This document shows, one piece after another, positions 34,601 through 46,369 of a stretch of DNA of 64,000 bases. Origin of the DNA: Dillenia suffruticosa (Eukaryota > Streptophyta > Magnoliopsida > Dilleniales > Dilleniaceae). The DNA is taken from contig JAVTVX010000001.1 in the NCBI GenBank assembly GCA_033439265.1, forward strand, positions 15,952,608 to 16,016,607. The letters are read 5' to 3'. The translations under genes were made by a program, and so were the position numbers. Below the pieces are notes generated by a model. The model did no database searches and had not been told where the DNA came from. It was given only the letters and a program-made list of their open reading frames with translations. How positions within the stretch are numbered: position 1 is the stretch's first letter; each line of letters starts with the position of its first letter.

Positions 34601-37544
34601 CTGAAGTTATGACATAGAAACCATAAGGCAGTGAAATGGAACAAAGTCTCACCAGATAAGCCTTCTCAAATAACTCAGAATATCCTCTTTTCTTTATGAA
34701 TTGCCCCAGTGTCTCGTTTTGATGGATGTATGGATTGATTTCTAGCTCTTCTAGATACCTTCAATATACCAAACAACATTATTCAGTTAATCCACATTCT
34801 AGGCCTCCACCAAATAAATAATGAATCAAGTAACTGGAAGCTGAGGCCCATGTTGCATTTCTTTCGGGAACACTATAGCAAGCAACAACTCTAAAGGACC
34901 AAATTTTAGGATATGGAAATTTGAATTTATAATTTGGTTTATAAATATTGCAACAAATGAGTTCTAAATATTAGACAATCTAGGATTCCATTTCACTGAC
35001 ACAACTAGAATAATCCAAGAAAATAAAAAATGAAAACATTTAGCTCCTTTTTCATTATTCCCTAATATGGAATGATTTTTTACATCAAAGAACCAACTTC
35101 TCCAAAAATTTGAATTCATAGAGAAAGAGTATGTTTATTTAGATTTTCACATTTTACACCCCATCATAAAGTGGCTTTTTAACATAAAATTTTATATAGG
35201 ATAAACCAGACCTTTCAAGTTTCAAATTCAACCATTATGTTCCACAATAGGTACATCCTCCTTTAGTTTAGGGTATGATATGTAACTCTGATGCCCATGA
35301 ATGTGCAGCAATAAATGCACAATGGCCAAGAGAAAACATTGCAACGGGCAAGCACACAATGACCAATAGACATTATTTCATAATTTATACATTATTTCTA
35401 TTTATTTGTGTGTAGATATTCTCCAAGTATGTATTTGGCACACAACAATTCTGAATCTGCTGCCCATGAGAAATTGGTTTTTTTTTCTTTGAACATGAAA
35501 ACATTGAAATAAGGTCAGTATACTCAAACAAATCACAACTGCCCGTTAGAAGAAGTTCTTACATTAAGGGAAAACATTTCAAATTTCACTATTTAATTTG
35601 AACCCGAAACAGGGGGAAAAAAAGAAAAAAAAAAAAAACCCAAATTCATAAGGTAAAGAGGGAATTGGCTCACTTGACAGCATCGTCCTTGAACTTGGTA
35701 ATTTCGCGGAACAACTGCAAGAAATATGGGTTGATAAGGTTGGTCTTTTGAGAAAACAAGCTCCGTAAACCATTTCTAGTACCCCATTCATAGCCACGAC
35801 CTTGGTCTATGCTGACAGAGAATGACATATCCGATGGCTCCAAATCGAACCCCAAATTCTCCAAATACTCCATAGTACTTGGCTCCGTTACCTGTGATAA
35901 CTATCAGATGATTCATCGTCATTCAAAAAACAGAAACCTCAAAGGTCGAGCTCGCGAATCGATAAATATTGAATTCCTCTTTCGGGGTTCTCTCTCCCTC
36001 TCTCTTTCTCTCAGAGTTGGACTGGGGAGGGAACGGAAAAGAAAGTGACCAAATTTAACAAGATATTCAAATATTGGGCCGGGCCGGTGAGCTGGTCAGT
36101 ATGAGAATCCTCATACAACACTTCGTTCAAATTAGTTCTTTTTTCCTGTTTTACCCTTGATTGATTTTTTTTTTTTTAATTCAATCACTTCTTTTTCTTT
36201 TTCTCAATTGTTGATGTACGGATCCACTATTTTCTCTTTTTCCCTTTATCTTTTTTGATTAATTTCATTCCCTTCTCTCCTGTTATCGTTATACAAACCG
36301 ATTATTTTCTCCTTCTTCTATAATTTATCCCTCGATCACTTATTTCTTTTTGTCTGTCTTTTTTCTTATTTTTTTTTATTTTGTTGTCTTTAAAAAAAAT
36401 ATATTCATCAAAATAAGAGAGAGAGAAAATCTAGAAGAAAAAAAAAGAAAACAGAGCAGAAAAGAGAAGAGAAGAGAAGGGATAAGAAAGAGAGAGAGCG
36501 GTAGCCATCGATATAAATAGAGAGAGAGAGAGAGAGAGAAAAAGAAAGAAAAAAATAATTAAAAAATGATGCTTTCACATCAGTTAAAGGGAAAAAGAGA
36601 AAAAATATAAATAGAAAAAAAGGCAAAATGATTCTTTCATTCACATTAACGAACATTAAAAAATCACTTGTGAAAGGAAAAAGCATTTTTTAATACTAAT
36701 GGAAATTAACTTTCGCAGTTTGTCACTTAATAAAGTTTCGTCTTTGAATTATTTATCACTCATGAATATAATGTTTTTCATCTTTCGTCACACAAGAGAT
36801 CAAAAAAGCACATACTACTAATTGGGTAAAAGGTGCTACAATATCATTCGTACTGCAGTAATTTTACTGATAGGGAGGATTTAAATAATTTTTTATTTAA
36901 TTTTTATTCATTTTCTTTATAAAAACTCAGTAAAAATATGGAGTTGTGTGAGTAAAATATTTAAATTATCAAAATATTGATAATTTCTAAAATTAAAAAA
37001 TTTACTTCATTTCAATTGAATCTTACTCAAAGAAATCCATAAATATTTCTTAGGGGAGCAGAGTACGGTATATGGAGAGTAAGATTAAGATGGAAAGAAA
37101 AAAAAAAAAAAAAAAAAAAAGAGTTTATAATTTTTTTTGAAAAATAAATGTTATTTAAAAAATCATGATAAGTTTTTATAATTTTAATCAATATTTTTTT
37201 TGACTTGTAAATATATTAGTAAACTTTCTTCTTTTTTTTTGCCGCCAAAAGTGCACACATTCAATTTGTTATCCCCTCCTGGGATCTCGATGATCCATCC
37301 TCAATTTTTGCGAACAGGGTTTTGAACTTTCTCAAGGCGAAGATAGCGTACGAAAGAAAATAAAGCTTACAGGATTGAAAAGCATGGAACTAAGGTCCAA
37401 ATCAATGCCATTGAAGTTGGCAGTCTTGTAATGACCTCCCAGGTTGTCTTCCTTTTCATACAGCACCACTTCCACACCGGCTTTCACGAGCTCGCTCGCT
37501 GCCACAAGCCCACTGATGCCTCCTCCGATCACTGCCACCCTCAT
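22620..37544 (-). CDS. Cyclopropane-fatty-acyl-phospholipid synthase (plant CFAS/CPS type), copy 2, complete, 24 exons
   Basis: Complete two-domain plant cyclopropane synthase of 877 residues; family members are about 860-875. Exons: 37371-37544, 35674-35891, 34653-34758, 34470-34571, 34279-34338, 34067-34145, 32255-32402, 31874-31997, 30514-30694, 29008-29036, 28391-28539, 27457-27559, 27249-27344, 27107-27162, 26889-27012, 26392-26454, 26249-26308, 25994-26155, 25013-25086, 24834-24927, 24113-24249, 23935-24015, 23602-23707, 22620-22727. All junctions are GT-AG and in phase. Residues 1 to about 407 form the FAD/amine-oxidase-like half (GGGISG at 7-12; KRGIWFCGAYQG before residue 398). Residues about 480-877 form the SAM methyltransferase half: HYDLSNDLF, SAM motif EILDLGCGWGG at 632-642, MIEHVGHEY at 705-713, and FDYCAAGF with the conserved Cys829. 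The last exon carries the plant tail VFSRPGN...GFPSAY. In plants the substrate is thought to be oleoyl-phosphatidylcholine at the ER. An in-frame ATG at 37583 could add 13 residues; copy 1 lacks it, so 37544 is preferred. Confidence 0.94.
28205..28226. repeat. (GA)n microsatellite in CFAS copy 2 intron 11
   Basis: GA dinucleotide run; the copy 3 counterpart at 58193-58234 is longer. Confidence 0.9.
33232..33999. mobile_element. Solo LTR in intron 6 of CFAS copy 2
   Basis: A 768-bp insertion with TG...CA ends (plus strand TGAAGGAAGAC ... GCTCCCAACA) and a perfect 5-bp target duplication CTACT (33227-33231, 34000-34004). Copies 1 and 3 keep the single CTACT (2131-2135, 62748-62752). No coding sequence, PBS or second LTR is present, so it is a solo LTR or a very small LTR element. 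Read on the minus strand it starts TGTTGGGAGCC, a common plant LTR start; orientation is not settled. Inside are a CT-rich tract and a family of AGCTTCT-type tandem repeats. Confidence 0.85.
33620..33910. repeat. Tandem GAGGCTTCTCTTAGAAGCTT-type repeats inside the solo LTR
   Basis: About ten diverged units of roughly 25-30 bp, each built on AGGCTTCTC and AGAAGCTT(C). The units are partly self-complementary (AAGCTT core), so the region can fold into multiple hairpins. Confidence 0.75.
36519..36539. repeat. (GA)n microsatellite in CFAS copy 2 intron 1
   Basis: A GA run within a longer purine-rich stretch (about 36412-36620). Confidence 0.85.
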
Positions 37545-37684
37545 TTTCTTTTCTCTTGTTTGAAATTTCTGAAAGCTGAACATCACGATGGGACTTATGC
37601 ACTAGATCATTAGGTTGCAATTTTTATTAGGAATGGAACGTAGTTTTGTTAGTTATGACAGCGGCTTTGTATTGGGGGGGCGGG

Positions 37685-37707
37685 GGAGAGAGAGAGAGAG
37701 AGAGAGA
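37685..37707. repeat. (GA)n run in the leader of CFAS copy 2
   Basis: It is CT-rich on the transcribed strand, between the TATA box and the ATG. Copy 1 has only a short GAGAGAGGGA here. Confidence 0.8.
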
Positions 37708-37795
37708 TTACCAGATATTGGGTGAAGTGAGAGAGAATAGACGATCACCAAAGTCCCAATGTTCGGACGAGAGAGAGAGAGAAGCAATAACTATG

Positions 37796-37803
37796 TTTTT
37801 ATA
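37796..37803 (-). promoter_or_regulatory. Probable TATA box of CFAS copy 2
   Basis: The minus strand reads CCTATAAAAAC here, about 250 bases before the ATG at 37544, followed by a CT-rich leader (GA-rich on the plus strand at about 37685-37780) typical of plant 5' UTRs. The aligned site upstream of copy 1 reads TATAACA. Position and composition are seen; promoter function is inferred. Confidence 0.5.
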
Positions 37804-38649
37804 GGACCGAGGAGTACTGGGGCAGAGTTGTAGCACATCTAATATAACATATCTTAGCGGACACGTACGTATGCAAGAGTCATCTTCAAATATCCTCCAT
37901 GTCTGCTGCCTTCTTTCTCAAATGGTAGATTTAGTTCAGAGTTTTTCAACTCTGACTGTGACAACTACGAAGTTTTTATTAACAAAATGTTGATCGCTCT
38001 TTCCTTAGTTAAGAATCTCTCCAAAATGCATTGAATAATTGTAGTCGGTCACAATAATCTATCTTACTTGATTTTGGTTGGATTCCTTTTCATTAGTTTA
38101 TACTGATGCTCCACCAATAGAATACCAGCAATTCAAGATGTGACGAGATAGAGGCTGCTAGGCATGGGGAAAGAAATTCGAAAGCCAAGGAGATCAGGTC
38201 ATACTTTGAAAGTGCTCACTGTACTCTGTGTCACCCGTGTTCCTCCCTTCAATCATTTTGTTTAGTAAATTCAATGTTGCAGGTGCTACAGCTGTTAGTT
38301 TTGGCGTTTTTGTTCAAACAAATGGAAGAAATATTGAGTAAAAACCCCCTCATTTGGACGCATTCTCTCGCCGAAGCTTGGGCCAATGACATTAAAAACA
38401 CATTTGTTCATGTGTGGTGTGAGCACATTAAGTTACCCAACAGATAAGCTTTTTAAAATTTAACCCCACGCTAAGGTCATCTATGACAGGAATACAAAGG
38501 GTTTAAAAGAAATAATCTCTTAGGATATGTGTGGGAGGAGAGAAATTGGGTCAGCTTTTCCCCCCAAATTCTTATAGGAAGTAACATTTACTCTCACAGG
38601 GGGTAAGGGTACCCTAAAGTGGGGTAGGGTAACACAAGGGGATGATGGG

Positions 38650-39600
38650 GAAAAAAAGGTCTCTCAAAATTGATTATTTTTTGTAGAGAAAATTTAAAAT
38701 AATTTTATTTTTTTTAGAAATGGAAAATTAATATACTTAGTTTTACAAAGAGGACAACTAATTTTAGTTTTTTTAATGAGAGAAAATTCAAAACAAAATT
38801 TTCTAGAGAGGGGCAATTAATATATTTAGTTTTAGAAAAAACCAATATATTCTGAAATACAAAATTTAAGATAAATTATTTTTTAGAGAGAAATAAAATT
38901 AATATTCTTACTTTTAGAGAGAGAAAAATTCATTTTAGTATTTTAAGAGAGAGAACTTTAAAAATTATTGTGTTCAGAGAGAGACAAAATGAATTAAGTT
39001 TTTTTTTAGAAAGTTTTTTATAGTAAAAATATAAAACAACGTCTTTAGAGAGAGAAAAAATATGATTGTTTTAGAGACTAAATTATTGTGCTATAAAAGC
39101 TAAATTTCATATTTTTAGAGAGAAAAAAACTTCAGATCAATATGGTTGAGGAGCAAAGTGTGAATTGATTTTATTTTTTTAAGAGAAAACATTAATGAAT
39201 TGTTTTAAGGAAGAAAAATAAATTTAGTATTATTAGAAAGAAAAAGCCTAAAATCAATTTATTTAAAAATAGAAATATGAATTAAATTGATTTTTTAAAG
39301 AGATAAAATTAATACAATTAATTTTGGAGACAGAAAAACTAAATTTCATTTTTCTAAAAGGAGAAAATTTAAAATCAATGTAAATGGAGATAAAAGATAT
39401 GAATTGAATTGATTTTCAGAGAAAAATTAATGTGCTTATTTTAGAGAGAATTAAAAATAAAATTATTTATACCGAGAATGTGAATTAAATTGATCTTTTT
39501 AGAGAGAAAATTAATTTTCTTATTTTAGAGAAAAAAATAAATTTGATATTTTTAGAGAGAGATTTTAAAATCAAGTTGTTTAGAAAGATATCAAATTAAG
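38650..39600. repeat. Degenerate A-rich, AGAGAGAAAA-type repeats upstream of CFAS copy 2
   Basis: Same chain of short units as 10080-10990. Homology between the two upstream regions ends at about 39600/10990. Confidence 0.7.
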
Positions 39601-40440
39601 GTGATTTTGTCCAAAGCCCACTAAAATTTGGAAAAAAAATTGATTGATTTTGGTAGACTTTTGAAAAGAGGAATTGTTTCCCGATTTTATAATTTATTTG
39701 GATGAGAAAAGTGATTGTAATAACAGGATATTAATAAAGATTTTGAGAGAAAATGTGAAAATATGAAAAAAGAAAGTATATGTTGTATGCAGAGCTATCA
39801 AAAAGTAATGAATCAGAGTATTTGAATTTCCTCTGTTTAAGAGAAGCTTTAAGTTTTAGAGAGCGAGAGATAAAGAGATGATATTAATTACCTAAAATGG
39901 TCTCTCTAGCGTTCAATCCTCTTTCTTGTTGACCTTCAATTATCTCTCAATTTCTCTCCGATGATGAGCTAAACACTTGTTTTTTATTCTTCTTTTTCTC
40001 TTGTTCTGGAATAATAATTCACTATCAAAATCGCATTTGCATTTTGTTTTTAATTATTAAATACAGTAAAAGTTGATTTTTTAAAATTCAATTTTACTCT
40101 ATTTTTGGATAATTTTCAAATAGAGATTTGAAGTCAATTTCTTAAAAATTAATTTTAATATTCTGATAAGTCAAATAAAAATATCAATATTTTTATAATT
40201 TTAATCCTCTTAAATTTAACATTTAGAGAAAAAACCTGGAATCGGAGAATAAAGAATTATAAAAATTTTAATAATTCTTAGATGAGTATTGAGACTTGTG
40301 TAAAATTGTTATCGATAAACCTAGTAAAATATTTAATGTTGCACTATGATTTAGCAATGGCCATTTCATGCTATTAAAACTTTCCATAACTGTAGAAAAT
40401 TCGGAGTTATTAACGTTGACTAAGGTGAAGAAATCGGAGC
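39601..40440. other. AT-rich spacer
   Basis: Non-repetitive AT-rich DNA with no counterpart upstream of copy 1; nothing recognised. Confidence 0.5.
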
Positions 40441-40936
40441 ATTCGAGGTAAAAAAGTTTTGCCGCCGAGACGGACACTTGAAGTGGGAAAGAGCCAGATA
40501 CAGAGAAAGGCGAGCAAAATCATAGACAAAGAAGTCGAAGAAGAAGCGCTGCCCCCCCACCCCACCCCTCCGCGAACAACACAACACCTCTGTCTCCAAC
40601 CTCCACCCTCTCTCTCTATCTCTCTCTCTCTCTCTCACATCCGCATACCCAAAATTGTAAACCCAAAAAACCATAAAAATGTAAAGCCAAATGGGTTTTT
40701 GCTCTCTTTTGGAACCCTAGTTTGTAGTCAATTTCTACGAAATAGGATCTTTGTAATATTTTAAAGCGAGAACGGATTAGGGTTTTGTCTGTTTTATTGG
40801 GTTGAACGAGCTGAGAGGGGGAGATTTTTTTTTTTTTTTTTTTTTTCAGGGATCTTGTGAGTGTTTTCTCGTTATGGAAGGAATTCAACCTAAGGTTTGT
40901 TGCCGTCTGCCAAATGCATTGGTACAAAAAGGGGAT
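40440..40936 (+). other. Possible promoter, 5' UTR and first codons of an unidentified gene (truncated)
   Basis: A more GC-balanced island with plant 5'-UTR traits: a CT microsatellite (40609-40637), AACCCTAG, and a long T tract ending in CAG (near 40830-40850, like a 3' splice site in a leader intron). An ATG at 40874 opens MEGIQPK, followed by a good donor-like AAG|GTTTGT or by a short read-through. The AT-rich repeat block begins about 60 bases later, so no further exon is visible. The product is unknown. Confidence 0.3.
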
Positions 40937-43900
40937 ACGTATGAAAATATATTTGGAATAATTTATCTTTTATGATATGATAATACTATTTTTATGAAAA
41001 AAAAAAACAAAGATTCCTTCAAATGAAACATTGTTTTATATTTTGTGTGTTTTCAAATATTAGCATGTGTGTAATAGGTATGGTGCACGACTTTTATTTT
41101 TTCTGTTCAAATTGATCAATAAAGATAATAAAATATTATTATAACATTGACATATTAAAAATATTATCAAAATATATCTTAACTATTAATTTATTAATTT
41201 ACTTTGTGTTAAATTGTGTTAAATTGAAAAGTAAAAAAAAAAAGAATTTGAAAGTGTTAAAGTAGAACTAAGTTCTACACATTTTGCGGTGCAGACCTAC
41301 AAAATATTATAATTTAGCCCCTAAAACAAAAATTTGTCGACGAAGGCATTAGAAATATTTAGATATTTGTTATAATTTAACCCCTCGGAATATGTATTTT
41401 TTTATATATTTTAGATTTTACACATATATTAATATTATGCAGAAATTTTTTTCATTTTAATTTAGGATATTTAGATCAAATTTAAAGAAATGAAAATGGA
41501 AAAAAAAAAAAAAAGAACAGTGCACTACAGAACAAAGATCTGCACTATACAGTACCACAGAACCAGCAAAACTATATAGTTCTGCAGCGCAGAACCAGCT
41601 TCTGCACTGAAATTCTACTTTCAGAACTTCCTTGTTCTGCAGCGCAAAACGACCAAGTTTTGCACCTCTCATCCACCACACCCCATGTCTCAATTTTTTG
41701 TTTTCCATATTATATAAATAATTATTATTTTTTCCTATTTGTAGACTTTAAAAATTTTATTATTTATAAGTTTACAAAACGAAGAAAAAGATGTTGGTTA
41801 GGTTTTCCACAAATTGGGGAGCATTTTTGGAGATCTTTTTATTTTTTTTGTAATATGAATTCGCTTTTTTTTTGTTCCTATTTTTGGAACAATCAATTTT
41901 ACAAATTTAGCCCATAAAAAAAATCATCAAGGGAGGCTTTATATTTTTAGATTAAAAAGTTTTATGATTATATTAAAAATCTAAAAAATATTTAAAATAA
42001 ATATTTTTTAGAGAAAATATTACAATATTATAATATTATAAAAATAATAAAAATATTGAGTAAAAAATATTTGAAAATATTTTTTATATTAAAAAATTCA
42101 TATTCGAAATAATTAATTCTAAGAAAAAAATTTTAGCCCACAGAAATAACATGATACGCTTTGATAATTTCATAGTTCGTAAAACTAACACGATTTCCTT
42201 GTTCTGCTTAGAGAGGTTTTTTTTTTCTTTTACTATAATATGTATAAAAATATATTTGGAATATTTTGTCTTTTATGATAAGATAAGACTATTTTTATAT
42301 ATAAAAAAATAGATTCCATCGAATGAAACAGTGTTTTGTGTTTTCAAATATTAGCATGTGTGTCATAGGTATGCGCACGACTTTTATTTTTTCTGCTCAA
42401 AGTGATTGATAAAGATAACAAAATATTATTATAATATTGGCATATTAAAAACATTATCAAAATATATCTTAACTATTAATTTATTAATTTACTTTAAATA
42501 TTAGATTGTGTTAAATTGAAAAGTAAAAAAAAAATTGAAAGTGTTAAAAAGTTCTACACGTTTTGCGGTGCAGAACTGCAAAATAATATAATTTGGCCCC
42601 CAAAAAAAATAATTTGTCGACGAAGGCATTAAAAATATTTTAGATATTTTTTATAATTTAGTTCCTCAGAACATGTATTTTTTATATATTTTAGATTTTA
42701 CACATGTTAATATTATGCAGAAATTTTTTTCATTTTAATTTAGGATATTTAGATTGAATTTAAAGAAAGGAAAATGAAAAAGAAAAAAAAAAGAACAGTG
42801 CACTGCAGAACCAAGTTTTGCACTATGCAAAATGAAAAACCAGTAGAACTACATAGTCTACAGCACAGAACAAGGTTCTGCACTAAAGTTCTACTTTCAG
42901 AACTTCCTGTTCTGCGGTCTTCCTGTTCTGCAGTGCAGAATGACCAAATTCTGCACTTTGTTCTGCACTACAGAATAACCAAGTTCTATAGTGCAGAACT
43001 TCAATTTCTACGGTCTCGTCCACCACAACCCTTCTCTCAAATTATTGTTTTTATATTTTATAAATAATTAATTTTTTTCTATTTTTATACTTTAAAAATT
43101 TTATTATTTATGAATTTAAAAAAAGAAGAAGAGGATGTTGGTTAGGCTTTCCACAAATTTGGGAGCATTTTCGGAGATTTTTTTTTTTTTGTAATATGAA
43201 TTGGCCTTTTTTTTGTTCCTGTCTTTGGAACAATTAATTTTATAAATTTAGCTCATAAAAAAATCATCGAGGGAGACATTACAGATATTTTTAGATTAAA
43301 AAAATATAAATATACACTAAAATTAACAGAACTACTTTGATAGTTCTGCATAGTGCAGAACTACCATGGTTGTTTTGCCATGTGCAGAATTATTTTGGTT
43401 TTTTAGAGCTAAACAATATTTGATTTAAAGTTTAATATTTGATTCGGACAAACTGTTAATTTTGATATTTAATTTTTCAAATTACTTTTAATTATAAAAG
43501 TCGCCTTACACTGTCACTAATATTAAACTTAAAGTACTAAAAATATATTAAGTATTTAAATAACTACATTATTTTTTATATATTGAAGATTTTACAAACT
43601 TTTAATTAAATAATAATATTTATAAGTTTTTTTACACTTAAATTGTTAAATATTATAATTTCAATTTAATATTTATATATTTAAAATTTTACAAAGATAT
43701 TAATATTATACAGATATTTTTTATTTTAATTTAGGATATTTAATCTTAAATCACTTTTTTTAAATTTAAATAATGTGTATAATAGAAATACAATTTGTAA
43801 AAATTACAATTATAAAAATGTCAACAACTAATTCTATAGTTCTATACTTAATATGCAGAATTGAACAGTGGAGAAATGTCTAGACTGCACAGAACCACAT

Positions 43901-46030
43901 GGTTCTGCACTGTGCAGAACGAGGTGGTTCTGTGCTGAGCAGAACCACAAAGTGCAGAACGATGTGGTTTTGCACAGCCAAGAACCACCATGTTCTACAG
44001 AACCACATGGTTCTGCGCAGTGCAGAACGATGTGGTTTTGCATTGCACAGAACATACATAGGTTTTTCAAATCTTTTTTTATACTTTTAGATTAAAAAGT
44101 TTTATGATTTTTTTTAAAATCTAAAAAATATTTAAAATAAATAATTTTTAGAGATAATATTACAATATTATAATATTATAAGAATTATAATAATAAAAAT
44201 ATTGAGTAAAAAATTTTTGAAAATAATTTTATATTAAAAAATTCATATTCAAATAATTAATTTTAAGAAAAAAATTTTAGCCCACAGAAATAACATGATA
44301 CGCTTTGATAATTCTGTAGTTTGTAAAACTAACATGATTTCATTGTTCTACTTAGTGAGCTCTTTTTTTTTTTTTTTTCTTTTACTATAATATGTATAAA
44401 AATATATTTGAAATATTTTGTCTTTTATGACATGATAATATTATTTTTATTGAAAAAAAAAGATTCTATCAAATGAAACAGTGTTTTGTGTTTTTATATT
44501 TTTTGTGTTTTTGAATATTAGCATGTGTGCCATATGTATGGCGCACGACTTTTATTTTTTCTGCTCAAAGTGATGGATAAAGATAATAAAATATTATTAT
44601 AATATTGGTATGTTAAAAACATTATCAAAATATATCTTAACTATTAATTTATTAATTTACTTTATGTGTTAGATTGTGTTAAATTGAAAAGTAAAAAAAT
44701 TGAAAGTGTTAAAAAGTTTTACACCGCAGAACTAACTTCTTCACGTTTTGTGGTGCAGAACTGCAAAATATTATAATTTAGCCCCTAAAAAAATAATTCC
44801 TCTACGAAGGCATTAGAAATATTTTAGATATTTTTTATAATTTAGCCCCTCAGAACATGCATTTTTTTATATATTTTAGATTTTACACAAATATTAATAT
44901 TATGCAAAATTTTTTTTCATTTTAATTTAGAATATTTAGATCGAATTTAAATAAATGAAAAAGAAAAAAGAAATAACAAGAACTGTGCACTGCAGAACCA
45001 AGTTTAGCAGAAGCAGCAGAACTACATAGTTCTACAGCATAGAACCAGATTCTGCACTGAAGTTTTACTTACAGAACTTCATTGTTCTGCACTACAGAAC
45101 AACCAAGTTCTGCGGCTCTCGCCCCCACACTCCCTCTCTGAAATTATTATTTTTTATATTATATAAATAATTAATTTTTTTCTATTTTTATACTTTAAAA
45201 TTTTTATTATTTATGAGTTTAAAAAAAGAAGAAGAAGATGTTGGCTAGGCTTTTCACAAATTTGGGAGCATTTTATGAGATCATTTTTTTTGTAATATGA
45301 ATTGGTTTTTTTTTTTTTTTTTTTCTATCTTTGGAACAATCAATTTTATAAATTTAGCCTATAAAAAAAATTATCGAGTGAGACATTACAGATATTTTTA
45401 GATTAAAAAAATACAGATATGCATTAAAATTGACAGAACTACTTTGATAGTTCTGCATAGTGCAGAACTACCAAGGTTGTTATGTCATGTGCAAAACTAT
45501 TCTAGTTTTTTAAAGCAAAACAATATTTAGTTTAGAGTTTAATATTTGATTCGGATAAATTATTAATTTTGATATTTAATTTTTTAAATTATTTTTAATT
45601 ATAAAAGCCGCCCTACTCCGTCACTAATAATAAACTTAAAGTACTAAAAATATATTAAGTATTTAAATAACTAAATTATTTTTTATAAATCGAAGATTTT
45701 ACAAACTTTTAATTAAATATTAATATTTATAAGTTTTTTTACACTTAAATTATTAAATATTATAATTTCAATTTAAAATTTATATATTTTAAATTTTACA
45801 CAGATATTAATATTATATAGATATTTTTTATTTTAATTTAGGATATTTAATGTTAAATCACTTTTTAAATATTTAAATAATGTGTATAGTAGAAATACAA
45901 TTTGTAAAAATTATGGTTACAAAAATGTCAACAACTAATTCTATAATTCTACACTTAATATGCATAGCGCAGAACTACCAATACTTTTATTGAAAAAAAA
46001 TGAATGCACTGAAAATATTAAGAGTATTCG
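40937..46030. repeat. Three large tandem repeat units (A-type) with GCAGAAC palindromes
   Basis: Three diverged units start alike (GTAT(A/G)AAAATATATTTG) at 40937, 42241 and 44393. Each continues through AGCATGTGTG, GACGAAGGCATTA, a cluster of TTCTGC/GCAGAAC motifs, and GGGAGCATTTT. Unit 1 lacks about 0.8 kb that unit 2 has, including the densest palindrome cluster (43861-44060). No coding sequence. Confidence 0.75.
43861..44060. repeat. Dense palindromic GTTCTGC/GCAGAAC cluster
   Basis: Some ten copies of GCAGAAC or its complement in 200 bases, spaced by CCACATG-type modules. One exact palindrome is GTTCTGCAC-T-GTGCAGAAC at 43902-43920. A related palindrome with a TAG centre occurs at 43341-43363 and again at 45448-45470. 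Confidence 0.8.
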
Positions 46031-46369
46031 AAATGGATGACATATAATAAATTTGTTATAATATTATAATAACGCAAAAATTAAAATTATTTAAATATTA
46101 AATTAAAAATATTTGAAATTATAAAAATATTTTAATAAATTGAATAATGTGGTTTTGGTTTATTATTTAGTATTTTTACAATTTTGTTTTGCTCATTCCA
46201 TGTAGTTCAAACTTTGGTGGTTCAGTATCGTGCAGAACTATTTGGTAGTTCTGTATAGTACAGAACTACGTAGTTTTGCTCCATGTAGAACTGAACTGCT
46301 TGGTGGTTTTGCATAAATATTAATATTATAAAAATTAAATATTTAAAATATGAAATATTTTATTCAAAA

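Larger units (their letters stand above)
37545..38640 (-). promoter_or_regulatory. 5' leader and promoter region of CFAS copy 2
   Basis: Aligned with 8808-10080 upstream of copy 1. It contains the TATA box at 37796-37803, the CT-rich leader, and a single copy of the GAGGCTGCTAGGCATGG segment. No other gene is seen. Confidence 0.5.

Noticed and set aside
40459-40764. 101-residue plus-strand frame beginning MPPRRTLEVGK
   Set aside because: It overlaps the CT microsatellite and leader-like sequence; composition is that of an untranslated leader.
43868-44095. Overlapping frames in the palindrome cluster, rich in Cys, Trp and Phe
   Set aside because: They are translations of the GTTCTGC/GCAGAAC repeats in several frames on both strands, not genes.
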